Shown here in pieces: positions 19,561 through 30,584 of a stretch of 64,000 nt of DNA; the first letter of the stretch is position 1, and each line of letters begins with the position of its first letter. A model generated the notes under the pieces. It did no database searches. It saw nothing but the letters and a program-made list of their open reading frames with translations, and had not been told where the DNA came from. A program made the translations under genes and the position numbers. Origin of the DNA: Gordonia oryzae (GTDB lineage: Bacteria > Actinomycetota > Actinomycetes > Mycobacteriales > Mycobacteriaceae). The DNA is taken from NCBI RefSeq assembly GCF_003797185.1, contig NZ_RKMH01000013.1, forward strand, positions 1-64,000, written 5' to 3'.

Positions 19561-20910
19561 TCAACGCGGCAGCGTCTCGGTCGCCTTGGCCAGTCTGGTG
19601 GCGATGTCGGCCTCGATCACCTCGTCGCCGACGCCGATGCGCAGGCCCCCGATGATCGACTCGTCGACCTCGGTCTGGACCGAGATCGTGCGGTGGTAGA
19701 TGTTGCCCAGCACCTGCGCCAGGCGGGTGCGCTGCTCGTCGGTCAACTCGACCGCGGCAACCACGTGGGCGACGATCTCCCCCCGGCGGGCGGCGGCCAA
19801 CTCGGCCAGATGCGCCACCGCCGTTTCGGACGGCTGTCCGTGCAACAGCGCGACGGTGTGCGAGAGCAGATCGCAGGTATGCGGACCGACCTGATCGCCG
19901 ATGAGCGAACGCAACAACTCCACGCGACCGTCCGCCGGCCGCTGGAAATCGGCCAGCAGCGAAGCGAATTCCGGGTTGGCGTCGAGTAACCGGCCGACGC
20001 GGAATAGCTCATCCTCGGTCTGCTCGATGGTCCCGTCGCGTTCGGCGGCGGTCAGCACCATCAGCGCATTCTGGCGACGTAGCGCGGTGACAAAGTCGAG
20101 GCTCTCCGACCACCGCTGGGCGGCGGCCGAGGCCACCGTGTCCACGACGATCGGTGCGACCTTGCCATCGAGCAGGGTGTGCACCATCTGCTTCTTGCCC
20201 GCGTCGTTGTCCTCGTCCTCGGTCAGCTTCTTGCGCAGGACCGGGTTGTCGAGCAAGAACCTGATGACCGAGGCCATCTCTGCGCCCGCCGAGGTCAGCG
20301 CCTGCGAGTCGAGATCCTTGGCCGCCGACTCGAATTCGGCGCCGACCGCACGCGCCGCATCCCGGCTGGTGGCATGCAGCGAGTGCAGACCAATCAGTTC
20401 CGAGCTTGCCGGGACCGAAGAATCGGAGTGCCCGGCTGCCATGCCGTCGAGTTCGTTGATCGCCCGGTCGATCGCCGCCGCTTGGTTGTCGGCCGTCGAG
20501 AGATGTCGTCGTACGATCTCACCCGCTCCGTCGACGGCATTGAGTCCGAGCTCCAGCCGCAGTTGACGGACAAGGCTCGTACGGGCCAGATCGGCCTGCG
20601 ACTTGCCGTGCTCGCTGATGCGCCGGACCTCCGAGTCGGCGAGTGCCTTGAGGTCCTCTTCGATCGACTTCGCATCCTCGAGTGCGCCGGCATGGAGCTC
20701 TTTGGCCTCGGCCTCGGCCTTCTCGACCGCACGGTCGTGAGCGACCCGCGCGTCCTCGGCGCGGCTCTTGGCCTCATCGCTCTCGACGATCTGCTGACTG
20801 ATCGCATCCTTCTGGGCGAGCACTGCCTTGCGCAGCGGCGGCAGCACCCACTTGACGAAGATCGCCACGATCACCAGGAAGCCGACGAGTTGCCCGATGA
20901 AAATATCCAC
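19561..20910 (-). CDS. atpFH: ATP synthase fused b-delta subunit
   Basis: The 449-residue protein joins an N-terminal b-type membrane helix and long coiled coil (IGQLVGFLVIVAIFVKWVLP, then about 130 charged residues) to a C-terminal delta domain (RTISVQTEVDESIIGGLRIG). This fusion is typical of Mycobacteriales, where it is called atpH or atpFH. It forms the peripheral stalk with the separate b subunit. It starts 3 bp after atpF. Confidence 0.95.
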   Translation of the reverse strand: MDIFIGQLVGFLVIVAIFVKWVLPPLRKAVLAQKDAISQQIVESDEAKSRAEDARVAHDRAVEKAEAEAKELHAGALEDAKSIEEDLKALADSEVRRISEHGKSQADLARTSLVRQLRLELGLNAVDGAGEIVRRHLSTADNQAAAIDRAINELDGMAAGHSDSSVPASSELIGLHSLHATSRDAARAVGAEFESAAKDLDSQALTSAGAEMASVIRFLLDNPVLRKKLTEDEDNDAGKKQMVHTLLDGKVAPIVVDTVASAAAQRWSESLDFVTALRRQNALMVLTAAERDGTIEQTEDELFRVGRLLDANPEFASLLADFQRPADGRVELLRSLIGDQVGPHTCDLLSHTVALLHGQPSETAVAHLAELAAARRGEIVAHVVAAVELTDEQRTRLAQVLGNIYHRTISVQTEVDESIIGGLRIGVGDEVIEADIATRLAKATETLPR

Positions 20911-20913
20911 GGG

Positions 20914-21426
20914 TTACTTCACCGTCCCACTCTGCTGGGCCCCGGCACCGGCCGAGGCGACGTCGGTTCCCAGAACGCGGCCGGCCAGTACCTCCGACAG
21001 CCGGCTCACGTCCTGCTTGGCTGTGGTGACCGCCTTGTCCGCCTCGACCTTGAGATCCGCGGAGATCTTGGCGAGTGCGGCATCGGCCTCCTCGGTGGCC
21101 TTGTGCTTGGCCGCCGAGACATGCTCGTTGCCACGGGCGCGGGCCTCGTCACGGATGCCCGTGGCGTCGCCACGGGCTTGTTTCAGACGTGCCGCGTACT
21201 CCCGGTCGGCATCCGCATAGCTCGCCGCCGCGGCCTTGTTGTCCTCGACCGTCTTGGCCACCCGCGCGTCACGTTCGTCGAGCACCTCGAGGATAGGAGG
21301 TACGACAAAGATGCGGATAACGACCAGGACGACGATGAAGATCAGCAGGCACGCGATCAGAGTGGCGTTCGGGATGAGGAAGTTGGAGGTCTTCTCCCCG
21401 GCTTCTTCTGCGGCGAGACTCATCAT
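20914..21426 (-). CDS. atpF: ATP synthase F0 b subunit
   Basis: This 170-residue stalk subunit has one N-terminal membrane helix (ATLIACLLIFIVVLVVIRIF) followed by a long, highly charged coiled coil ending near VLAGRVLGTD. Two adjacent ATG codons make the exact start ambiguous by one residue. It lies between atpE (59 bp) and atpFH (3 bp). Confidence 0.95.
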   Translation of the reverse strand: MMSLAAEEAGEKTSNFLIPNATLIACLLIFIVVLVVIRIFVVPPILEVLDERDARVAKTVEDNKAAAASYADADREYAARLKQARGDATGIRDEARARGNEHVSAAKHKATEEADAALAKISADLKVEADKAVTTAKQDVSRLSEVLAGRVLGTDVASAGAGAQQSGTVK

Positions 21427-21485
21427 GTTGGATGTCCCCTATCGGGATTGCGAACTACGAGCAGCTGAACGGACGACGCTTCGGC

Positions 21486-21869
<384 letters not shown>

Positions 21870-21898
21870 TCATCGTCGGTGGGCGTCGGACGGTGGTC

Positions 21899-22657
21899 CT
21901 AGTGGTGCTCGTCTTCCATCGCCTGGCTGAAGTAGAGGATCGTCAACAGGGCGAAGATGAAGGCCTGGATGAGACCGATGAACATGTCGAAGGCTTTCCA
22001 GATCGCATTGGGCGCCCACAGGATGTATGCGGGGAACAGTGCGATCAGAGCGACCATGACGCCACCGGCGAAGAGGTTGCCGAAGAGTCGGAGAGACAAC
22101 GAGAGCGGCTTGGCGATTTCTTCGATGATGTTGATCGGTGCCAGGCCGGCCGCGTGGCCCTTGACCAGCTTGCCCAGGTGGCGCAGCGGACCGCGCCGAC
22201 GCATTCCGGCAGCGTGGTACCAGACGAAGACGAAGATCGCGAGCGCGTAGGTGAGGTTGGCATCACTCGAGGCCGGTTTGATCAGCTCGTGAGTGGCGCC
22301 GCTGTTGACGCCGTACTGCACCGGCAGAACCGAGAACCAGTTGACGACCAAGATGTAGGTGAACAAGGTGACCGCGAGCGGCAGCACGAACGGGGCGATC
22401 TTCATGCCGATCGCACTCTCGATCTGACTACGCATCTGCACGGTGATGACCTCGAAGTACAGCTGCACGGTGTTCGGCCGGCGCGAGGTCATCTTGGCCT
22501 TGACGAAGAACGCGAGCGCGATCACGATCAGCGCGGCGATGGCCGAGGCGATGATCGTGTCGAGATTCCAGGTCATGCCCAGCCATTCCACCTCTTGGTG
22601 GTGGCCGACCTCGATCTTGGCCTCAGCCAGGTACAGCGCGTCAGACGGTGCGGTCAT
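21899..22657 (-). CDS. atpB: ATP synthase F0 a subunit
   Basis: This 252-residue membrane protein forms the proton half-channels beside the c ring. The essential Arg is in [14 protein letters not shown], and the C-terminal helices contain FMGLIQAF-like [14 protein letters not shown]. It overlaps the atpI-like gene by 4 bp (ATGA). Confidence 0.96.
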   Translation of the reverse strand: MTAPSDALYLAEAKIEVGHHQEVEWLGMTWNLDTIIASAIAALIVIALAFFVKAKMTSRRPNTVQLYFEVITVQMRSQIESAIGMKIAPFVLPLAVTLFTYILVVNWFSVLPVQYGVNSGATHELIKPASSDANLTYALAIFVFVWYHAAGMRRRGPLRHLGKLVKGHAAGLAPINIIEEIAKPLSLSLRLFGNLFAGGVMVALIALFPAYILWAPNAIWKAFDMFIGLIQAFIFALLTILYFSQAMEDEHH

Positions 22658-23070
22658 AGCTGCTTACGAAGTCCTTTCATCACCGGAATCACCGTGTTGA
22701 GGACCAGGACAACCTGGCCAAGGGCGAGTCCGAACATCACGCCCAGCCCCTCGGGCCGGACCAGAATGGCTGCGGCCAATGCCAGTACGGTGATCACACC
22801 GAGCCGCAGCGCGGAATTGACGGCCAACAGTTTCTTACGAGGGTCGGCTTCGGCGGCGACACGAGAGACGGCCATCGTCACCATCTTCGCGTTGACCAGA
22901 ACCGCCACCACACCCACCGCGAAGAAGATCGCAAACAGGAAGTGCTCCACATAGATCGATACGCCCGCCACGATCAGTGCGAACGCGCCTGCGACGATCC
23001 CCGGTCGCACCAGTCCGGTGGGAGCGGCCGGATAATACACGGGAGCAGAGTCAGGGGCAGATGTCGTCAT
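22654..23070 (-). CDS. atpI: ATP synthase accessory membrane protein, AtpI-like
   Basis: This 138-residue protein has four hydrophobic segments (for example [18 protein letters not shown] and [15 protein letters not shown]). It sits at the head of the atp operon, as the Rv1303 gene does in M. tuberculosis. AtpI proteins help c-ring assembly or Mg supply; the role in actinobacteria is not firmly known. Confidence 0.8.
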   Translation of the reverse strand: MTTSAPDSAPVYYPAAPTGLVRPGIVAGAFALIVAGVSIYVEHFLFAIFFAVGVVAVLVNAKMVTMAVSRVAAEADPRKKLLAVNSALRLGVITVLALAAAILVRPEGLGVMFGLALGQVVLVLNTVIPVMKGLRKQL

Positions 23071-23364
23071 CGCCTCTCCTCACCTCTCGTCGGTACCCTC
23101 CGTGCAGTACTCACAGGACGGCACACCGGATCGGGCGTACTCGCTGGCAGCCCAGAGCCGCCGAGCGAACGCTCCGCATTGTTGAGACCCTACCAAGCGC
23201 CGTGACCGCCACCACCAGGGGGTGCGGGACCACGAAGCAGGCAGGTGAACCGGCGTCGAACCGCCGATCCGTTTCCGACGGCACCGTGCTCGCCGTCGAA
23301 CTACTACGGCTCATAGTACATGGTCTTTACCATCAGGTTACCTGGCCCCCTAGGGGGGAATGCC
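23071..23364 (-). promoter_or_regulatory. Gap between wecA and the atp operon, probable atp promoter region
   Basis: These 294 bp should hold the atp promoter. A TACTAT hexamer on the minus strand (23313-23318) could be a -10 box, but no good -35 box is spaced from it. A CCCCCTAGGGGG palindrome lies at 23346-23357, just past the wecA stop, and ATGGT/ACCAT arms lie at 23320-23333. No gene is seen. Confidence 0.35.
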
Positions 23365-24603
23365 TCATTCTCCGCCGCGTCCACCGATCACCGGTCCCGC
23401 GTGCGCGGTGCGCATCTGCGCGATCCGACGGGACAAGCGCGGGGCCATGGTCACCAACATCGCCAGGACCAGACCACCGGCGAAGGCCGGCGCGACCACC
23501 GACATCGGGAACAGGGTGCTCGCCGCCGCCGAGAACGCCAGGATCGCCACCCACAGATAGATGATCACCGCGACTCGTCGCTGTGAATGCCCGAGTTCGA
23601 GCAACCGGTGATGCAGGTGCATCTTGTCCGGCGTATAGAACCCGACTCCAGCGCGGGTGCGGCGAACGATCGCCATCAGCATGTCGAGCATTGGCACGAA
23701 CACGATCGCGGCTACCAGGATCAGCGGCAACAGCAACGTGAACACGTCCGCCGGCCCGTAGGCATAGACCGCGATACGGCCGGAGGCGCTGGTCGAAGCG
23801 GCCGCGAGCATCAACCCGATCAGCATGGCCCCGGAGTCGCCCATAAAGATTCGCGCCGGCGAGAAGTTGTGCGGTAGGAAGCCCAGACACGCACCGGCGA
23901 GCACCACCGAGATCAGCGCGGGCGGGTAGTAGCTGACGTCGCCGCCCTGGTCACGCAGCAGTCCCAACGAGAACAGGCAGATCGCCGACGCCGCGATCAA
24001 CCCCAGACCCGCGGCGAGACCGTCGAGACCGTCGACGAAGTTCACCGCGTTGATGGTGGCGACAGTGATGACGACGGTCAGCAACCCGGACTGGAACGGG
24101 TCGAGAACCACAGTGCCGATATCACCGAAGGGCACCGGGAATTGGATCCAGCTGACCCCCATGACCACCATTACTCCGGCGGCGGTGAGCTGACCGACGA
24201 ACTTGGTCAGCGCATCCAGACCCCATCGGTCGTCGATCGCACCGACGATGACGATCACCGCGCCCGCCGAGATCACCGCCCCGATGTCATTGGTGTAGGC
24301 GAAACCCCGGTTCAGCGCGGGCAGATTCGCGGCCAGTGCGACCGCGGCAACCATCCCGGCAAACATCCCGAGTCCGCCGAGACGAGGGGTCGGGATGACG
24401 TGCACGTCACGTGCCCGTGGCACGGCCACCGCCCCGATCTTGATCGCGAGGACACGTACCGCCGAAGTGAGTAGATACGTGACCGCGGCCGCACTCAATC
24501 CGACGAGCAGCAGCTCGCGGAAGGGCACACCGAGCCCCTCTCCCACCCCGGGCGCGGCCAGTGCCGCGACAATGTGCGCCGCGCCGGGATCAGCCACGCT
24601 CAT
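23365..24603 (-). CDS. wecA: Decaprenyl-phosphate GlcNAc-1-phosphate transferase
   Basis: This 412-residue enzyme is a polytopic membrane transferase that moves GlcNAc-1-phosphate onto decaprenyl phosphate, starting the arabinogalactan linker. Family motifs are HVIPTPRLGGLGM, AIDDRWGLD, NAVNFVDGLDGLAAGL, RIFMGDSGAMLIG and the cytosolic HLHHRLL. About eleven hydrophobic stretches are present. It matches Rv1302 in place and kind. The wecA start is 57 bp past the glyA remnant. Confidence 0.93.
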   Translation of the reverse strand: MSVADPGAAHIVAALAAPGVGEGLGVPFRELLLVGLSAAAVTYLLTSAVRVLAIKIGAVAVPRARDVHVIPTPRLGGLGMFAGMVAAVALAANLPALNRGFAYTNDIGAVISAGAVIVIVGAIDDRWGLDALTKFVGQLTAAGVMVVMGVSWIQFPVPFGDIGTVVLDPFQSGLLTVVITVATINAVNFVDGLDGLAAGLGLIAASAICLFSLGLLRDQGGDVSYYPPALISVVLAGACLGFLPHNFSPARIFMGDSGAMLIGLMLAAASTSASGRIAVYAYGPADVFTLLLPLILVAAIVFVPMLDMLMAIVRRTRAGVGFYTPDKMHLHHRLLELGHSQRRVAVIIYLWVAILAFSAAASTLFPMSVVAPAFAGGLVLAMLVTMAPRLSRRIAQMRTAHAGPVIGGRGGE

Positions 24604-24659
24604 CGAGCGCCTCGCTCGGTGGCGCGCAAGGTCGAGAGGGGTTCCGGCACGCGAACAGG

Positions 24660-25889
24660 CTACCCGCCGAGCAACTCGGCGACCGAGCCGCGGATTCGTG
24701 CGTGTTGGGATGAATCAGACAATGCGGCGTCCATCCAGTCGGCGATCTGTGCCATTGTGGCCGCATCGGCGCCGGCGAGGGTCGCGATCGGAGTGCCGAT
24801 GCAAATGGCCGACCTCGGCGACCGGCCGCTGCGCACAGGGGCGCACAACCGTGTCGACGACGATCTCGGCATTGCGCAGGCGCTGCTGCGCCTGTACCCC
24901 GCTCAGTCCGGTCGTCGAGTCGTCGACGATCGCGAGATGGGTGTCGGCGCCCCCGCTGATGATGCGTAGACCGCGTTCGGTGAGCGCGGCGGCGGGGCCG
25001 ACGCATTATCGACGGCCCTCGAAACGTAGTGCGCGTGGTTCGCCGTGGACGACTCGGCGAACGTTGCGGCCTTGGCCTCGGTGACACTCGTCGACAGAGC
25101 TCCCCCGAGTGAACGGGAACACCTCCTCCTGCAGCGCTGCACGGTGACGGTCGGCGCCCAACAGCAGACCACCGCGCGGGCTACGTGGCACCTTATGGGT
25201 GACCATCGTCACGCCATCGTCGCGGGGCACCGGGCTCGGCGCCGCCCACCGGCGACCAACCCGCCCAGGAGCGCGGCGTCGACACATAGGATCTACTCGG
25301 CCTCGTCGGCCATCTGCCGAAGAGTCGGATAATCGAACAGCCGTGAATAGGTCGCCGGGCCGGCGACCAGCAATCGCCGACGATGTAGCAGCGCGAGTTC
25401 ACCGACCTCGTCGTAGTCGACGAGTTTGTCGGCCGCACCGACGGCGTATCGGCTGGTGGTGAACCACCGAGCAGAGAAGTCCACGCGCCAGCACTGCGTC
25501 TGATGGCCCCCGTGATCGAGTCGTAGTGACAGCGCCGGGCCACCCGGCTGGGCGAACGTCGCATAGACCGCAGACGCCGCCGCCGTCCCCGATAACGGCT
25601 GCACGTTGACGCACCCGGCGCCGAGCAACGAGGCAGCACGGGTGATCACCGGCTCGGTGATCGCCGGCTCGGTGATCTCGTCGACGACCCCGCACCGCGG
25701 TGGAAGCGGGCACCCGGATACCCCCTCGGCATAGGTGTCGGCCAGCGATGTCGCGAGAATTCAGCGAACTGCCGGACTCGCGATCGTGTCCCCCGCCAAC
25801 AACTGCGATATCTACTCGCGACGCCGGGTTTCGCGGTCGATCAGCGTGGCGAGTTCGGCGTCGATCGCATCGTCGCCGGCACCCGTCAC
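24660..25889 (-). pseudogene. glyA: Decayed serine hydroxymethyltransferase (glyA)
   Basis: Reading the minus strand from 25889 gives a whole SHMT in broken pieces: AELATLIDRETRRRE then TAG (25814-25812), TIASPAVR then TGA (25763-25761), ADTYAEG and GVVDEI, then an open stretch 25649-25293 with NVQPLSG, LDHGGHQT and LVDYDEVGELALLHRR that stops in TAG. In other frames follow VDAALLGGLVA, MVTHKVPRSPRGGLL (the PLP-lysine region), EAKAATFAE, ISGGADTHLAIVDD and finally GTPIATLAG to 24660. At least two in-frame stops and several frameshifts make it nonfunctional. In Streptomyces and others an intact glyA lies between sua5 and wecA, so this is a fossil in its ancestral place. Boundaries are approximate. 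Confidence 0.85.
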
Positions 25890-25902
25890 CGGATCGGACC
25901 CG

Positions 25903-26559
25903 TCATTGCTGGACCAGGCTCTCCGGGGCGACGTCGAGGACCTCGGCGATATCGTCTGCGCTCACCGCACCATGACGCAGGATCCGCGGCGCCCGGCCGG
26001 TCAGATCGACGATCGTCGATGCCTGCGCCTTCGGCGACGGTCCGCCGTCGAGATAGACCGACACCGAGTCACCGAGTTGCGTGCGCGCCTCCTGCGCGGT
26101 GGTCGACGGCGACCGGCCCGAGACATTGGCGCTCGACACCGCCATCGGACCGACCTCACGCAGGATCTCGATGGCCACCGGATGCAGCGGCATCCGCAAC
26201 ATCACGGTGCCGTCGGTATCGCCTAGATCCCACGCCAGTGACGGTGCCTGCTGCACCACCAACGACAACCCGCCCGGCCAAAACGCCTCCACCAGCGCGC
26301 GCGTCGAGGAGCTGACGCCGAGGACGAGCCCGTCGATGGTGTGCCAGGAGCCAACGAGCACAGGAACCGGCATGTCGCGGCCTCGACCCTTGGCCGCCAA
26401 CAATTCGGCAACAGCCTCGGAATCGAATGCGTCGCAACCGATTCCGTATAGGGTGTCGGTGGGCATGACGATCAGCCGGCCGGACTTGGCGGCACCGACC
26501 GCGGCCCGGATTCCGGTGGCTCGCTGGTCGGGGTCGGCGCAGTCGAAAAGTGAGCTCAC
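25903..26559 (-). CDS. sua5: Threonylcarbamoyl-AMP synthase (Sua5/YwlC/YrdC family)
   Basis: This 218-residue enzyme makes threonylcarbamoyl-AMP for the t6A37 tRNA modification. Signs are IVMPTDTLYGIGCDA, the K-R-G-R stretch AAKGRGRDMPVPVLV, and AVSSANVSGRSPSTTA. It overlaps prmC by 4 bp (ATGA) and is followed within 15 bp by the glyA remnant. Confidence 0.93.
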   Translation of the reverse strand: MSSLFDCADPDQRATGIRAAVGAAKSGRLIVMPTDTLYGIGCDAFDSEAVAELLAAKGRGRDMPVPVLVGSWHTIDGLVLGVSSSTRALVEAFWPGGLSLVVQQAPSLAWDLGDTDGTVMLRMPLHPVAIEILREVGPMAVSSANVSGRSPSTTAQEARTQLGDSVSVYLDGGPSPKAQASTIVDLTGRAPRILRHGAVSADDIAEVLDVAPESLVQQ

Positions 26560-27412
26560 CGGTCCATCCTCGCACGGGCCGTGACGAACCTCTGACGGCC
26601 GGCGAGATCCCGATGGTCCTGCACCTCGTCGAAGACGCCCGATCCCGTCATCACCCCGACCACCGAGGCCGACGTCGTGTCGTCGTGTTCGATCCCCACC
26701 CGGCCACCGGACCGCAAGATCTGCGAGATCACCCCGACCATCGGGGTGATCACCGACATGCCGTCACTACCACCGAACACCGCGTCGACCGGGTCGGCCT
26801 GCACCTCCTGCGGCACCTGCATACCCGTGGGCACGTACGGAGGATTGCTCACGACCAGGTCCACCGGGCCACCGACGAACGCCAACACGGCGGCGGGATC
26901 GGTCGCATCGCCGAGGTGAACGTGGACGCGGTCGGCGACTCCGGCGCCATCGACGTTGCGGCGCAACCACTGTGCCGCGATCGGTGAGCGCTCGACGGCG
27001 TACACCCGGGCACCCGGCAGCGACACTGCCAACGCGATCGCCAATGCCCCACTGCCACTGCAGAGATCGACGATCGTGGGACTCTCCCCCTCTGCCACCT
27101 CGAGCGCCCATGCGTAAAGCAGCTCGGTCTCCGGACGCGGGATAAACACTCCCGGCCCGACAGCGAGCTCGACCGGACCGAACGACGCCGAGCCGGTGAG
27201 ATACTGCAACGGAATTCGACGGGCACGCGCGGCGACGAGGCCGTCGTAATCCTTCGCCACGGCGTCGCTGATGTCGTCGACCAGCAACAGCCGACCCCGC
27301 GACATGCCGAGAATGTGGGCGAGCAGCCACTGCGCGTCAGCCGCCGGGGAGTCGACCCCCGCAGACGCGAGAACCGTGGTCGCCGAGGCGATCGCGTCCC
27401 GGACCGATCGGG

Positions 27413-27416
<4 letters not shown>
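26556..27416 (-). CDS. prmC: Release factor N5-glutamine methyltransferase
   Basis: This 286-residue enzyme methylates the Gln of the GGQ motif in release factors. It has an N-terminal helical domain and a SAM-binding domain with [14 protein letters not shown] and the catalytic NPPY ([11 protein letters not shown]). It overlaps prfA (its substrate's gene) by 4 bp and sua5 by 4 bp. Confidence 0.94.
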
Positions 27417-28519
<1,103 letters not shown>

Positions 28520-28865
28520 CGCTGTTCGTCCTCATCACGGCGTCGCTACGCTCCTCGTTCTTCGTCCTGCATCGCGGCGCGGCGCAGTGCCTTTGGCGCG
28601 GACTCCGTCCGCGCGTGCACCTGCGCCTCTACTCACCGCTCTTCGTCCTCATCACGGCGTCGCTACGCTCCTCGTTCTTCGTCCTGCATCGCGGCGCGGC
28701 GCAGTGCCTTTGGCGCGGACTCCGTCCGCGCGTGCACCTGCGCCTCTACTCACCGCTCTTCGTCCTCATCACGGCGTCGCTACGCTCCTCGTTCTTCGTC
28801 CTGCATCGCGGCGCGGCGCAGTGCCTTTGGCTCAGCGATCACCGCCACGGGCCGTGCAAAGACAA

Positions 28866-28906
28866 ACGACGCCCGGCCGGTTCTTGCTGAACCGGGCGGG
28901 CGTCGT
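28866..28906 (-). terminator. Intrinsic terminator after rpmE
   Basis: An 18-bp stem with one mismatch (28866-28883 pairing with 28889-28906) closes a TTGCT loop, starts 9 bp past the rpmE stop, and is followed on the minus strand by TTTGTCTTT. This is a classical intrinsic terminator, so prfA must have its own promoter within or near the repeats. Confidence 0.8.
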
Positions 28907-28914
28907 CGACGGGT

Positions 28915-29142
28915 CTACTTGGCGGCGTCGGCCTTCTTGCGCTTGCCGTAGCGAGCCTCGAACTTCGCGACGCGACCGCCGGTATCGAGGATCTTCTGCT
29001 TGCCCGTGTAGAACGGGTGGCACTGCGAGCAGACTTCGACGTTGATACGACCGTCGGCGGCGGTGCTGCGGGTCTCGAAGGTGTTGCCGCAGCCACACAC
29101 GACGGTGGTCGCGTGGTAATCGGGATGGATTCCCTGCTTCAT
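28915..29142 (-). CDS. rpmE: 50S ribosomal protein L31, zinc-binding form
   Basis: This 75-residue protein has the four zinc-ligand cysteines (VCGCGN and [14 protein letters not shown]), making it the zinc-containing C+ type. The ATG at 29142 follows GAAAGGGA. It is separated from rho by about 1.4 kb, unlike in mycobacteria where the two are adjacent. Confidence 0.95.
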   Translation of the reverse strand: MKQGIHPDYHATTVVCGCGNTFETRSTAADGRINVEVCSQCHPFYTGKQKILDTGGRVAKFEARYGKRKKADAAK

Positions 29143-30498
29143 CTCTGGTGTCCCTTTCTCGTGGTCGCCGGGTCACCGACGCGGATCGTCGGTGTGAACC
29201 GGAACCGGACTCGACCGATCAGTATGCCACGCGCACCGCACCGGACCGAAATCGTCGGTGACCGGTGACGACGCGACCTGCCGAAGGGTTCAGCGTCCTT
29301 CAACGGACCCACCCAGGCGTTCATTCCCACCATCACGACAGTGTGGAGCACCATCGTGTCGCTAAGCCGTGGCCGAGTTACAGCGCCTCTGATGTTCGCT
29401 TCTTCGTCGCAGCGACCATCGCCGACCGTCCTTACTCGGGCCTCACCGCCGAGGGCGGGCACATGAAGTGGATATCCGGGCACACGAGGAGACGGATGCA
29501 GGCCGATCAGCACGTGTCCCAGAGCGATCCTTCCGCACACTCGCCGACCTGCGCCTCAGCCAGATCGCACCTCTCCACCATCACCGACCCGCATCCCACG
29601 ATGGCGCAGCCGTTCCGATTCTTCGCATGCAACCGCGAACTCAGCACCGACAAGAAGAACCGCATCGCGCAGGTCACCGCTGCCGCGGCAGCTCGACGTC
29701 CCATCGTGCGTCCACCCCGGCCAGTCCGATACCAGCTGCCCCGACCGCGCCGTGACCGCTCGGGCGATCAACGGCCAGACCGACCTGGTCACGGCGATCG
29801 TGTCGATGAGGCCGCCGGCATGGGAGTGCGATCCGACGCTGCCGGACCGCGTCCAGGCGATGTTCGAGTACTTCTTGCCCTACGGGGAGAATAACGACGG
29901 TCGCGCGGCCGTCATCTTCGGTGATAGCCCGATCATCGACGCGACTGGACGGTCTCGGTCTGCGGTCGCTGTGCACGTCGAGCCCACCGATGATCTGTGT
30001 GCCTTCGCCGACCCCATGCACGCCGACGGCGTCGAGCAGGTCCCCGCGACGGGCGTCGGCAACGCCATCAATCCGCTGACCGATGTCGAAGGCAATGTGT
30101 CACGGTTCTTTTCGCGGTGATTCGCGCAGGCAACCAATTCGTCACCGGGCTCCGTCCGGGAGGCCGACGGGATCACCGTGCGGGCTCGCATTCGGCCGGC
30201 ACGGACATCAACGCCGATCCGGACCGGTCCGAAGAACGCCAGATCCTACTCGGCACAGCTATTCTCACCGCCGCCGCACTCGGACTACCGATGGCGCAGT
30301 CATCATCACCCGCGCAGGTCTTCGATGCGACATTCCTGCGGGGTGTCGTGTTCGACGTCCCTCGCCGAGGCCGCAAGGACGGCGAGGAACGTCGACATCG
30401 TCACCACCTTCCACAAGTCATCTGCTGACCGACCTGGTTGCCTGAGCCGGCGCGGTGCGCGACCGCCGGCCACACAGCTGAACTACCACACAACGAAC
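29143..30498. other. 1.36-kb region between rho and rpmE with no recognised gene
   Basis: Several open frames lie here on the plus strand, none of which I can assign. One piece (MAQPFRFFACNREL near 29600) and one near 30230-30340 (ILLGTAILTAAALGLPMAQ) look protein-like but are in different frames and run into low-quality sequence. A decayed insert is the simplest reading. rpmE needs a promoter in its right-hand part near 29150-29300; none is clear. Confidence 0.4.
29752..30120 (+). CDS. Hypothetical protein, possibly a gene fragment
   Basis: A GTG-started frame of 122 codons with strong G/C preference in third positions, suggesting real or recent coding use. The product (middle part LPDRVQAMFEYFLPYGE, then AVIFGDSPIIDATGR and GVGNAINPLTDVEGN) has no membrane segment or motif I recognise. 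No ribosome site is clear. It sits alone, opposite in strand to rho and rpmE. It may be a fragment of a broken gene. Confidence 0.35.
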   Translation: MTARAINGQTDLVTAIVSMRPPAWECDPTLPDRVQAMFEYFLPYGENNDGRAAVIFGDSPIIDATGRSRSAVAVHVEPTDDLCAFADPMHADGVEQVPATGVGNAINPLTDVEGNVSRFFSR

Positions 30499-30540
30499 CG
30501 GGCCGCCCTCGACCATCACCGGATGGTCGAGGGCGGCCCG
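30499..30540 (-). terminator. Terminator hairpin after rho
   Basis: A perfect 18-bp stem (30499-30516 pairing with 30523-30540) closes a 6-nt loop CACCGG, 44 bp past the rho stop. It is the strongest perfect hairpin in this part of the window. No long U-tract follows. Confidence 0.75.
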
Positions 30541-30584
30541 AAGTGCTCGGCTCGCGGGACGAAATGCCCTGTGGCGAGAGCGGT

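Noticed and set aside
25293..25649. A separate 118-residue hypothetical protein
   Set aside because: Its sequence (NVQPLSG, LDHGGHQT, LVDYDEVGELALLHRR) matches the N-terminal half of SHMT, so it is part of the glyA pseudogene.
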